Notes under the pieces: generated by a model | Database searches by the model: none | What the model was told of the DNA's origin: nothing | What the model saw: the letters and a program-made list of their open reading frames with translations, nothing else | Part shown: piece after piece, positions 11,820 to 21,870 of the stretch | Layout of the letters: every line of letters starts with the position of its first letter | Numbering within the stretch: position 1 is the stretch's first letter | Program-made: the position numbers and the translations under genes | DNA from: Thuidium tamariscinum | Taxonomy: Eukaryota; Streptophyta; Bryopsida; Hypnales; Thuidiaceae | DNA length: 64,000 nucleotides | Assembly: GCA_947034885.2 (NCBI GenBank) | Contig: OX344758.2 | Span: 2,916,501 to 2,980,500 of the forward strand | Reading direction: 5' to 3'

Positions 11820-12959
11820 TCCCTAACACCTGCAACCTCCAATTGCACTGAGGAAGCACTCTTATCCGACACATCCGCATGCGCATCATGAGACAGCGAT
11901 GCAGTCTTGGCATTTTCCGCCTTCAGACGAAGATTCTCCTCCTTTATCCTCTCCAACTCAGTCCGCATATTCTCCCTCTCCAATGCCTCCTCCCTCCGAA
12001 CCCTGGCGACCTCTTCGTTAAGTCTTTGCCACCAGTTGGATTTTTCTTGTTTCACCTCCGAAGCCTTTAGAGCTGAACCGCTTTGAGAAACCCCAGAATT
12101 ATTTTGCGCATCCGTAGTAGGATCCTGTGTGGACGTCTCTCTATCTTGTGGTGCAGAGGATGTCGCGGTGTCCGGGATGGGTGCATCATAATTCAAGTGC
12201 CTGAGGTCACCGTATGAGTCACCTTTGCTTAAATCTATAATTTCCTTGCCCTCGTAATCTGCGGCCACCTTCACCACATCAGGTCCCATGTCCACCTTCT
12301 TCGACATCACCTGTGGCTCCTCTTCAGCCACCGATGCTGACAAGCGCTGTCGGGGTCTCACCTCAAAATCATTGGCGGTGAGCTGCAGATCTGAATTCTG
12401 GACAATCCTATCGTTTGTCCCGAATTCGTCTATGCCAAGTTCAGCTCCATCTCCGGGAAGCACGGAGTCTTCTTTCTCAAGAGATCCCTCACTATCCTCT
12501 TCCTCTTCCTCCCCGTTGTCGTCCACTATTGGCTCCTTCCTCCTCTGCAGGACCACTTCCTGCTTGACCACCTCCGCGGGTCCTGCCTCTTCGGTAGATT
12601 CATCTTCCTCTGACGATTCTCGAGAAGAGTCAGAGTCAGAGTCAGGGTCAGGGGACTGTAATAAACGCGGTCGAACATAGTCCGGTTTGTAAGGGAAGTT
12701 GTCGTGAAGAAAGTCATTCACGTCCGTTGCAATGCTACGCTTGACAACCTATAGGAGCTTCTCCCTGTGGTGTCTGTCTGCTATAGTGTAGTAGAACAAG
12801 CCGCAAAGCTACAACACATGAAAGTCTAATTAGTAAAGAACCAACTTTTTCTCGAACCACGCTTACCACGACTCAAAACTTTTATGGACAATAGCAAGGA
12901 CGAGCAAAGAAAGTTATCGATTTCATCAACGAATTTACAGAGAGTAGCAAGGACAAACA

Positions 12960-13089
12960 TTATCTTCGACCCAAAGATAAACAATGAATTTATCTTCGAC
13001 CCGAAGATAAAGTTGGTCTTATGACCCTTAATTATCGCGCCTAAATTACTGCATTCGATATCATTGCATTATCCTCGACCCGAAGATAA
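12960..13089. repeat. Three palindrome copies in the intron between exons C and B
   Basis: Copies lie at 12960-12980, 12990-13010 and 13069-13089, variants of TTATCYTCGA...GATAA with one to three mismatches between arms. All three are within the roughly 300-bp intron (13115-12809). Confidence 0.8.
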
Positions 13090-13115
13090 TGACGAAAGAG
13101 GTGAAAGATGTTTAC

Positions 13116-15175
13116 CTTTGCGGCAAGTAGAAACTTCGATCCCCCGTAGATGTTGAGGACGTTCTCTCCCCTCGTAGCAAAACTTTGAAGAACGTCGATA
13201 TAAAACTCCATCCTCAGCTCGCTAGGATGGACTCTGAATTTGGACTCGGTGTTAAACCGGTTGTCCTTGTAGAAGGTGCAATCAGAAGTGGTGTACACCT
13301 TCTTTAAAGAACTGTGCTCTATTGGAGCACCGTCTTTGTCTTTTCGAACAAGAAAGAAAAGCTTCACTAGAAGAAGATCCTTCCGCGCTATGGCGTTGTT
13401 CAATCTCTCCGCCTTGCACTCGATGTACAGGGCGGTCTTCACCACATATTGCTTCATTTTCTTCTCCGCGTAAGTTGCAGCCTCCTCGTACTTGAAAGCG
13501 TTGGTGGGTCGTTGCAAGAAACACTTACCGGTTTTGGCTCAAAATGGTTCAAAATCAATGAGTCCTGTGAGTCCTATGACCCTTTGAAATAAAAAAATTT
13601 TAAATTGAAAAAAATATGGATAATTTGAAGAGCAATGAGAATATTATGTCTCTTGAAATTCAGACCTAAGAAATTTTTTCTCTAAATGTTATAGACAATG
13701 GAAAATACAATGAAAATAGCTCTTTTTTCACTAATTTGGTAAAAATAGTAAAAAAATTCAAAAAATGAAAATGAAAAATCCTTTTTTTCTTCAAGTAAAG
13801 GTCTTTCCTTTCCAACAAATTTCATCTTTGGAAAAAATAAATTCTATTCTCTACACTTGCGCAAAGTCAATCACTTTGATGACATGTGGAAGTTGGACAG
13901 TTTAATATTTTCAAAAATCCTTTTTAGGGATTGTGTAACTATACTATATATCTAAGCATGCCAATTTTCAGCTCAAAATTTGCATTTTTGGGTCAAAAAT
14001 AGGACTAAAAACCCCCAAAATGGCCAAGGTAGACAGCCAATCAGGGGAAATTTTAAAATAGTAAACTAATTTTAAAAAAATTGAAAAAATTACAAAACAT
14101 GTAAAACTTTTGTGTGCACCTTCATTACAAATTTTAAGTTGATAGGGAAAACTATGCAAAAGTTATGAGCAAAAAACTACTTGTTAGAGGTCAAGGGGAC
14201 AAAAAATAGGACAAGTGTTTCTTGCAATCACCCTGGTCGAAATCCACAACCATACTTCCGGACCGGCCAGATTGGGCCTCATGTGGTTAGATAGAAACTT
14301 TAGAAGCGGCAACATCGGAGCAGGTTGACCTGAGCTAGGAGTCGGCCTGGGAAGTTGCCGGAAGTCAATGACTCCAAAAGGAAGTCCTCTCTTTTGGTAA
14401 GTCCAAGCGTGACTGGTATTGAAGCCTTGAGGGAAGCATTTGTACCCACGAATCTGCACTTCCCCTTTGGACGGCTTTACCTTACTCTTGAGGTAAAGAA
14501 ACCTCTTCAACAGTGGAAAGACTGTAGGGAATAGCTTGTCCTTATAGTCCACTGCCGTCTTCAACTTGCCCTCATTCATTAGATGCTTCACGAAGAAGGT
14601 CGTCGGCAACGCGTTAAGCAAAAAATCCCAAGATGCTGAACTGAAGAGATGTTTCTCTTTCCACTCTCTCTAGAGACCATCCTTCACATCTCTTTCTCGG
14701 TCCTTCAGCCCCAAGCCCTTGTCAATAGCCATGAACTCCTCGAGAACTACCTTTTTTTGCTTCCGATGCTCCATCCAATCAGCATGGGACAAATTATCCT
14801 CAACCAAGAACTTTGACTTTCCCATTGAGACTTTTGAGTATGCCAGAGAGCGACTTGGAGTCTTCCCTAGCAAATGGAGCACATATTCATAGAGATCATG
14901 ATCTGTGAAGTACCCTAAATGCTTAAAAAATTCTCTCTTGAGCTCAAAAGTCTTTTGGCTGAAGTTCTTGGCCACCCGATATGACTTCCCTATGTAGGGA
15001 TCGACAAGAGACCCTTCCGTGTGGCGCTTTAGAAACTCCTCCCACAATAGGTACGTCTCATCATCCAACGTTACTATTCTGATTTCATTTTTTCGTCAGA
15101 TTCTTTCTTGAAGTTGCTCCCATCTTTCTCTGGATTCACGCTCTAGTATCGAAATATCACAGCATCTACAAATTT
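13116..15175 (-). pseudogene. Exon B: methyltransferase-like segment, split by MITE copy B
   Basis: An acceptor (ACTGCAG/AAATTTG) at 15175 begins KFVDAVIFRY, then a TAG. A one-base loss in an A run near 15085 shifts the frame into LDDETYLLWEEFLKRH. The frame then runs, broken by one TAG (14670), to the MITE insertion at 14233. Beyond the MITE it resumes as TNAFKYEEAATYAEKKM and continues to the donor at 13116 (GCAAAG/GTAAAC). Near the end are FRVHPSELRMEFYIDVL and GENVLNIYGGSKFLLAAK; with exon C's LCGLFYYTIADRHHREKLL this resembles the C-terminal motif I region of N4/N6-type DNA methyltransferases (VLDxFxGSxxxxxAA...E.D). I do not see the catalytic (D/N)PP(Y/F) motif, so the methyltransferase label is tentative and activity is doubtful. 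Confidence 0.45.
13506..14233 (+). mobile_element. MITE copy B inserted in the pseudogene
   Basis: The left end is GGGTCGTTGCAAGAAACACT; the right end is the inverted form of GGGTGATTGCAAGAAACAC. TGGT occurs directly at both edges (13502-13505 and 14234-14237). Removing the element and one TGGT restores an uninterrupted frame across the site (...WLWIST / NAFKYEE...), direct evidence of a 4-bp target duplication. The interior is AT-rich, non-coding and more diverged than copies A and C. Confidence 0.85.
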
Positions 15176-15246
15176 CTGCAGTACAGCAATCCACATTTCC
15201 GTTAGTATTAGGCCCAAACATGATTTGATGAAAATATATATTACAG

Positions 15247-15351
15247 TTATCCTCGACTTGAGGATAATCGACAAAGTAAAAAGTTGGACTAGAAACTGTC
15301 ATGAAGATATTACAAATTTCGATAGTTAAATTATCTTCGACTCGAGGATAA
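15247..15351. repeat. Two palindrome copies in the intron between exons B and A
   Basis: Copies at 15247-15267 and 15331-15351 (TTATCCTCGACTTGAGGATAA-type, one mismatch each) lie in the roughly 190-bp intron 15369-15176. Confidence 0.8.
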
Positions 15352-15369
15352 ATTACAAAACAGTATTAC

Positions 15370-16822
15370 CTGATAAGAAACCTTATCAAACTTGGAACCA
15401 TTGTTTCTCCTCTCAGGATCTGATTCCACAGCAGTAGGTCTCTTGGAGCTAACCCAAATCGACCGACATAGAGAAATTTGATTCCCCCAGGTTGGCTGAC
15501 TATGCTTCAGATGATTAGTCTTGTTGTACCAGCCAGAAATCTGAGTAAGTTTCTCCGCGCTCAGACTCCACACTATCGTGGCATCCCATGTCTGGAGTTC
15601 TTGCTTTCTCTTTTCACAGCAACCACCCTTTTGAAGCTTCTTTGATGCAGTGATGCTGTGTTGTTCATTGATGATGAAGAAGCTCCCATCTTTAATTTCA
15701 TCCTAGCTTTATGGTTGTTCCTTCAAAAGCTGTTTCTTCGCGTCAATGGGTGTCAGACAAATTGTCTGACGTTGCCTCTTGTCCGACAAACCAACTAGGA
15801 ATTCCCGAGTTTCAGTGACAATCTTCTGCTCCAATTGCGTGATAATGTATTTAGGCCTTGCTAAGAAGCATTTGTCAATGGATACTGTAAAAGTCTGTGG
15901 GTAAAAAATAAAGCAATCTTTGCAGTTATTCCAAAAGTTTTTTGGGTATGCTGCTGCAAGCTCGTATTTTTGGATTGGTTGGTCGTCACCAACCGCTGCA
16001 GGCGCCACGGTTGTCAAGGCTGACCCTGAACTACTAGCCACAGTAGCTTGACTCGGTGCCGGCGCTCTCTGGCGCTTACCACTACTCTCGCCCACCTCTG
16101 TAGTACTCGGTTTACGCTTCCTTGGCTAAGCTCAAGCAGAACTAGGTCCGCTACCTCTGCTAGCGGAGGTCCCTCTTCTGACTGATGCAGTTTGAGATGG
16201 TAGCTAGGACTGATGTCGGTTCTGTGATACCCCTTGATCTGTAGCTCCCGACTTCTCGACGTTTGTGAAGGCATATTTCTCTAGGTCGCGTAGGAGCAAG
16301 TTCAGTCGTTTTGCCATAGATCCAGCATCTTTTTTATCCATCGATAAAACTTTTTGGTGATCTCTCTCGCAAGATTTTCGTTGGCTGTCTCTTGCAGAAA
16401 TTTGATCAACTCATCTAAGTCAAAATTGGCGGTGATATCTTGGTGCATGACAATAGAGTGAGTGTGAGGTAGTTCCTTGCCCTTGTCATTGACTACTTCC
16501 AAGTTGAGGATGACATATTCTTTTTGGTGGTCCTCCACGAAAGCAACCTTCTCGCTCACATTGAAGATTTGATAGTTCGCCGCCCCTTTTATTTTGAGAC
16601 GGAGAAATACGTAGTTCTTGAATCTATTAATCCCCATAGTCCAGGACTTGACGATTGACTTGAGCGTCCACAACTTGCCATACTGGGCCTCCATGTCCGC
16701 TAAGAAATGCGCATCCCCTTGCCACTTGAACGGCTCTATAAATGGCCTTGTAGTGGAGTAGTCGTAATCGGCTTCGGCAGCTATTTCTTTTTTCTGCACA
16801 ATCGACAATTTTTAGTCCTTGG
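15370..16822 (-). pseudogene. Exon A: N-terminal part of the fusion pseudogene
   Basis: An acceptor (GCTCTACAG/CC) at 16822 opens a frame with an early TAA, then VQKKEIAAEADYDYSTTRPF and a 168-codon open stretch to 16302. Near 16310 the frame slips: MAKRLNLLLRDLEKYAF continues in another frame, through TAG, TGA and TAG stops, into a basic region (PRKRKP, GKRQRAPAPSQ). The same frame then goes through KYELAAAYPKNFWNNCKDCF, a TAA and a TAG (15703-15711) and a final segment (WSLSAEKLTQISGWYNKTNH) to a donor (TTATCAG/GTAATA) at 15370. No domain is recognised in this part. Confidence 0.45.
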
Positions 16823-16836
16823 CTGTAGAGCTTATG

Positions 16837-17068
16837 ATATCTTCGGGTCGAGGATAACGTCACTCCCCTATTGACCCAAACAGTGAGACTATGACCACTG
16901 CTCTGATTTTTGAATCATATGGTCCTAACAATTTCAAGCATTATCTTCGCGTCGAGGATAAATTACGTCTTCAGAAGTTTCGTATCCACTACCAAAGGCA
17001 TTCAACCCTATGATCGTGAGAAGATATTGAGTTCAATCTCTTCGATTATTATCTTTGCTTCGAGGATA
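16837..17068. repeat. Three palindrome copies upstream of exon A
   Basis: Copies lie near 16837-16857, 16941-16961 and 17049-17068. The last is the most diverged (TTATCTTTGC then TTCGAGGATA). The first lies just upstream of exon A's acceptor, probably in an intron. Confidence 0.75.
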
Positions 17069-17167
17069 TTTTCATATATTGTTTTTGATGTTTGGATGCA
17101 GTTCTAATTGTTTCTCGTCAGGGACTACTGTGGTAATTATGTTTCTTAGTTGAAGAATGGAGGACAG

Positions 17168-17252
17168 TTATCCTCGAATCGAGGATAGTTATCCTCGACT
17201 CAAGGATAGTTGTCCTCGACCCGAGGATAATTATCTTCGAGTCGAGGATAAC
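17168..17252. repeat. Four palindrome copies in tandem
   Basis: Four copies follow one another almost without spacer at a spacing of about 21 bases, sharing the arms TATCCTCGA and TCGAGGATA with small differences. This is the densest cluster in the window, on the 5' side of the minus-strand pseudogene. Confidence 0.85.
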
Positions 17253-18284
17253 TCTTGCTTTTAGTGTACTACTACCTCTATTTCTGAAAATTTTGAATGT
17301 TCATTTCACGGAAACCCTAATTCCAGTCATGTATGCTCTTGCCCTATTTTCTGATTCCTTGTTGTTTCCAGAGTATTGAAGAGTTCCAAAGACGTTCAAT
17401 GGTATTACCTGTGGAATGAGGTACCTGTGATGCTAATACATGTACCAAAAGAAGAAAAATTAGAGTGCGATCTAAAGAGAGTGAGAGTGAACAAACGTGA
17501 ATGCCCTTCAAATTCAAGAAACTGTGTGCATGTGTTGTTCTCTGAAGCAGGAGATACAATTCAAAAGCAAAGAGTAGGTTGAATTGAAAGACTCACTGTG
17601 AAGAGCAAACCCTAAACACAACATTCTCACCTGCAAACGAGCACTTCAATCTCAAACCGCTAACTCCTCACCAAGCAAACTCCGCGCCAACATAAAAAAA
17701 GTACGCAAATCCAAATTGTCGTCACCCACGTCGCACCTCGCAGCACCTATGCCTCCTAAACACCAGACAGGCACTCCTCCGACGCACTACTTCTACACAT
17801 TGGGGCGGACCAAAAACGAAACAAACACACAACAATCAACAATGGAGGCGCGATGCACACACGCAACAGCAGCCTCGACCAAAAACAAATGAAATGCTCT
17901 CATGGCCAGAGTCGCGCCAGGCCCAACTATCACGGAAGAAAGCACCCAACACACACGCACATAAAACACAAACACACAATCGCGGCGCGCAAACGCAAAC
18001 TCGGAGCGCAAAGAAAATGCAAACTCGGCGCGATGCACCCACGGAACACGGTGCTCGAGGAAGAGAACAAAACAAAACCCAAGAACTGGAAACCCTAACC
18101 TCGGACAAGAGGAAAGGGTTGTGGTGCAACCACGTGGGTTGCATCCTTTGACCACGACATTGGGAGCCTACGACCATGCTTGTTGTCCAATGACTTGGAG
18201 GGGCTCAAATTTTTTCTAGAAGGGGGTTCTTCTTTCTTTTTAATCAATGATAGCATTCTAGGGTGCAATGGAAGCGTCCTTAAC
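17253..18284. other. GC-richer spacer, possible 5' region of the minus-strand pseudogene
   Basis: A compositional break at about 17650-18180 is rich in CACA and GCGC. Overlapping frames on both strands (for example 17793-18177 minus) are low-complexity and show no family signal. A telo-box-like AAACCCTAA occurs near 17610 and 18090, which in plants often marks promoters. No gene can be supported. Confidence 0.3.
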
Positions 18285-18440
18285 CCTTAAACGATGCCAA
18301 AGCCATTCTCTAGTTGATGAACTTTAGGGAATTTTTTTATGTAGGACAAAATTGCAATCATTCATCTTCGGAATTAGGGGTGGAAACAGAAGATCTTCTA
18401 CAGTGCTTTGACTTCCAACTTGTGTTTCTAGATTTTTTTT
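18285..18440 (+). repeat. Dispersed repeat shared with 63735-63885
   Basis: AACCCTTAAACGATGCCAAAG, GGAATTAGGGGTGGAAACAGA and TTTGACTTCCAA recur in the same order and orientation near the right end of the window, with substitutions and small indels. Family unknown. Confidence 0.5.
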
Positions 18441-21400
18441 TTAACCAATGATTCCCATGGTATATTTAGGGGTTAATATATTTGAATGTACGAGGTAGCA
18501 TCCTTTTTCTTGAATAAGAAACTTCTTTTTTATAAAACTTTAAAGTATCATATAGCAGTTTAGGTTCTTACCTATAATATTGAATATGAGACGTTGTTCT
18601 CTACAATTTTGACAAAGGATTCCTCATCATCTAGGAATGTAAACCCCTAAAGCCCTAAACTATGTTTTTTGGCAACATAGCAATTTTGGACAGTTCACCA
18701 TGAGAGGAGCTTTTGTTTTATTTCTTTGAAATTTTCACACAACATGAATCCAAGGAGTACCTTCAAGGCCCAATAACTTTTGTAACTTTTGACTACATGG
18801 TTAAAAAATTATGGCTTCATATGTTACTTTGTTTGAATTGCGGACAACTAAGGCAACAAAAAAAAATTGTAAAAATTACTTTTTTTTAAAAGAAAAAATC
18901 GTGTATTTTTCAATACAAATATAACCTTATAAAATGCAGGTGCCCGGATTTTTACAAGGATAAATACATGATTTTTGTTAGTTCAAATGTTAAAATCTTG
19001 CAATCTACATGATGAATATATTTGAATTTTTTTCCACATCTTTTCAAACCACATAACTACAAGATCCTACAATTAAATATGTTGAAAAAAAACTGCACTT
19101 GTATTAGAAATCACAGTTTTGGAGTGATTTTGGTAGAAACATAATTAGCAAAAAACCTTTATGGGTTAAATATCCAAGTTTGTTTTCAATAATGAAATAC
19201 TAATGCCAAACCCATTCATTTTAGTATTGCACTAAGTGTACTTCGTGAAAAATTGAAATTGCTTTTAAGAAGTTCAACTTTTACAAGACGTCTACTCTTG
19301 TTATGTTAGTATAAATTTGAAGATTAAATACTTGTACTTTTGTCCTTTTGAAATTTAATAATATTTAATCATCTATTTGAAAGACGTTACATGAATTCAT
19401 AAAATCCTGAACTGTAGTCAAAACAAAAATTTGAAGGATTGACACTAGAATAAGAACTATGTAGACATTGCTGAAGATTTGGAATTTGGTTTACATATAT
19501 ATGTCATTGTTTGAATCCTTTGTTGTTTTTAATTGTATGACCTCATTATTGCAACTTCCTGTTTTACGTGTATTTATGCACAATTTCTTGTTTGATATAG
19601 TACCTCGTTTGCCATTTTTTTTAAATACATACACTAGTTGGATTGAATCCAAACTTTTAATAAAACCACAACTTCCCAAAGTATCCCCAAAAATTAAATT
19701 GACTTTCATCAAAATTATAATGAGAAAAAAAGTAGATTTATAAACCTATAAAAATGTGGATCGTTGGCATTACATATTTATAGATTCAATTTACAACCGA
19801 AATAACAGTGAGTGTCCTGAACTGGTAGAAGGTGGATTCCCTACCTTTTAGTTACAATTCACATTTTTGGTAAAGACCTAGGCCCCTGAATTACAAAGGT
19901 TGATAGTACAATATTTGTGTACAATGTGTAAATCAGTTTTGCTTTCAATCATGGCTTTTTGTTACTTCCTAATCTTCCTAATTATGAATTGCATGTATAT
20001 GGTAGTCTCTTCTACCATGCTATGTGAAAAATTCAATTTATGCAATTATTGTTTATTAGTATTTCATTGGTGCATGATGTCATGAGAAAGCATGCTTTCT
20101 TTTAGATGAATCAAAACTTCAAATGTTTTGCTTTTCCATTTTTCCTTTCTACCTCTTCATCCCTTCCCATTTTTTTTTCTTCCTATGTATTTTACTTTTT
20201 TTTTCCCATGATTTTCCTTCCCATTTTGTATTTAGGCTTGCAATTTCTTTTTGTTTTGTATTTCTATACCTCTCCATTTTTTGTCTTTCTCATTTCATTC
20301 CCTTGAGTTCCCTTTGCATTCACTTTCTTTTCTAATTCTTTTCCATTCCAATTTCTTTTCTTTAATCATTTTGTAATACTTAGTTATAATTTTCTCATAA
20401 AATTTACTACAAATCACTTGTTATATAGGAATTGTGCCATAATTATCGATAGTGTAATTTGGAAAAGATAGCGCAATGCAAAATATTTTGTTATTTATAA
20501 TAAACAATTTTTAGATTTATTATATTTGTAGAAAATTTTATCTTAAGTAAAAATTCTTTAGTTTTTAAAAAACTAGAAGTAAGAGTTTTGTCAACAACAA
20601 CAAGAAGAGTAAAACAAATGAATAGTAGAACCTTGGAAATGGTCATGTAATATTGGTGAATTTTTTTTTATTAATTTCAATGTTTTTATGAAGAACATGA
20701 ATGATTTAATATGCCATGCAGATATCTATCAATCCTTAACACTAGTAATATAGTCTATTATATTAATTAAAACGTCATATAGGTACAACAAAAATAAATC
20801 TAGAAATAAAATTTGTAGAATCAACTTGCCAATTACAATAAAATGTAGCATTCATTAAACCCTTGCATGCCAAAGTTTTCTAGAGTGCTTCCTCAAATTC
20901 CCTGTGCAATAAGCTTTAAATCAAATTCTCAATTAAAAATTTGAGAGGTATATCATTTTCAAAAGTTTTAATTTATATAAAAGGATTGAGATAGCATATA
21001 TAGAAGACTAAAACCCTTGCAAAGTAATACTGCAATATCACTTGTGGATGGGTTAATTAATAATAATATCTCATGTGCGTACCAGAAGTTTATAAGTAAC
21101 TAATGATAATCAACACAAACAATTAAAATAATTCAAGTTACAAACTTATAGAGTGGCAAAATTTTGTCATTTTTAAAAATTCTCTTTCTATGTAAATTTT
21201 TAGGAAATCAAATTAGGGATCTAAAATACTCTCACACGTGGTGTCTAAAGGTTACTCTAAGAAATTTCCACGGGGTGAAATTTTCAAAGAACCTATCACC
21301 AAGAAGTATAAGGTAAAGGGGATAATATGTATACGATCAATTAATTAATTGGTTTTTTATATCTATTCTTAAGTTTACTAAGTGAATATCTTATGTGATT

Positions 21401-21795
21401 TTGAATCCAAATTTTAGGGTACTTAAGGCTCATTTCAAAGACTTTTAGTACCAAAATATGAAGATGTGCAATTGAAATTCTAAATTGAAGTCACAATCAT
21501 TCATTTGGAAAATGAGATTTATACTATTACTCTTCCTAAAAAGATCCTTATAATCACATTAAAAACTTGGTTACAATATTTAGTATTATTGGGCTCCAAA
21601 GTATTCTTTACACTCTAATCTTCTCCATTACACTCTAATCTTCTCCATTGTGAATTTGAAAGTTTCATCTATGTTGATGGAGACACAAGCAATAGTTCAC
21701 TTTAGAAGATTATAAATGTACAAGAGTATGTTGAAATGATGTTTTTTTGTACTAATTGAAAAATAAAAGAGTTGACAATGTATGTATAAATTTCA
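18441..21795. other. AT-rich gene desert
   Basis: No coding frame with recognisable content. It contains a pyrimidine-dominated tract (about 20110-20380) that produces spurious Phe/Ser-rich frames. Confidence 0.4.
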
Positions 21796-21870
21796 CCAAC
21801 GACGCTAGGATGTGAGCGTGTGAGCGTGAGCCCAAAAGCGGTGAGTGGGGATTTTGTGAGCCTAGAGCCC
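21796..21870 (+). repeat. TIR-like copy of the GCTAGTATGTGAGC family
   Basis: GCTAGGATGTGAGCGTGTG begins at 21804 and is followed by further GTGAGC phrases. It matches the termini of the Mutator-like MITE at 47672-47910 and the inverted form of 29207-29278. No partner with a target duplication was found, so it could be one end of a large element or a solo end. Confidence 0.45.

Larger units (their letters stand above)
11315..12808 (-). pseudogene. Exon C: end of methyltransferase-like fold, acidic region, coiled coil, YPRGED repeats
   Basis: The acceptor (GTTGTAG/CTTTGC) at 12808 begins LCGLFYYTIADRHHREKLL, then a TAG, VVKRSIATDVNDFLHDNF and a 385-codon open stretch (12721-11564). This holds a Ser/Asp/Glu-rich region (DSDSDSSRESSEEDE), a Gln/Ser-rich linker and a coiled coil (about 12050-11910; RREEALERENMRTELERIKE). 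DYPRGEDK, NYPRGEDT and, after a TGA, SYPRVEDN follow; each is encoded by a copy of the palindrome repeat. The frame continues through one more TGA to an acidic end (DDEDEEQVDYGDGNED) and a donor (GGACAG/GTATCA). The long open stretch suggests fairly recent decay of this part. Confidence 0.5.
8812..16822 (-). pseudogene. Large fusion pseudogene: methyltransferase-like + acidic/coiled-coil + FCP1-like HAD
   Basis: Five exon-sized blocks on the minus strand join with matching phases: A 16822-15370, B 15175-13116 (interrupted by a MITE), C 12808-11315, D 10784-9937, and possibly E 9723-8812. The A/B, B/C and C/D junctions are phase 0 with good donors (CAG/GTAATA, AAAG/GTAAAC, CAG/GTATCA). The inferred order is an unknown N-terminal region, a methyltransferase-like segment, an acidic serine-rich region with a coiled coil and YPR(G/V)ED repeats, then an FCP1-like HAD domain. 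More than a dozen in-frame stops, at least three frameshifts and the MITE make it non-functional. Whether this was a host gene family or cargo of a mobile element is unknown; I recognise no transposase or integrase. The first coding exons, upstream of 16822, were not found. Confidence 0.5.

Noticed and set aside
17793-18177. Overlapping minus-strand frames rich in Val, Phe and Cys
   Set aside because: Low-complexity composition, no homology pattern and competing frames on the opposite strand.
20106-20335. Phe/Ser/Leu-rich plus-strand frames
   Set aside because: Produced by a polypyrimidine tract; no coding signal.
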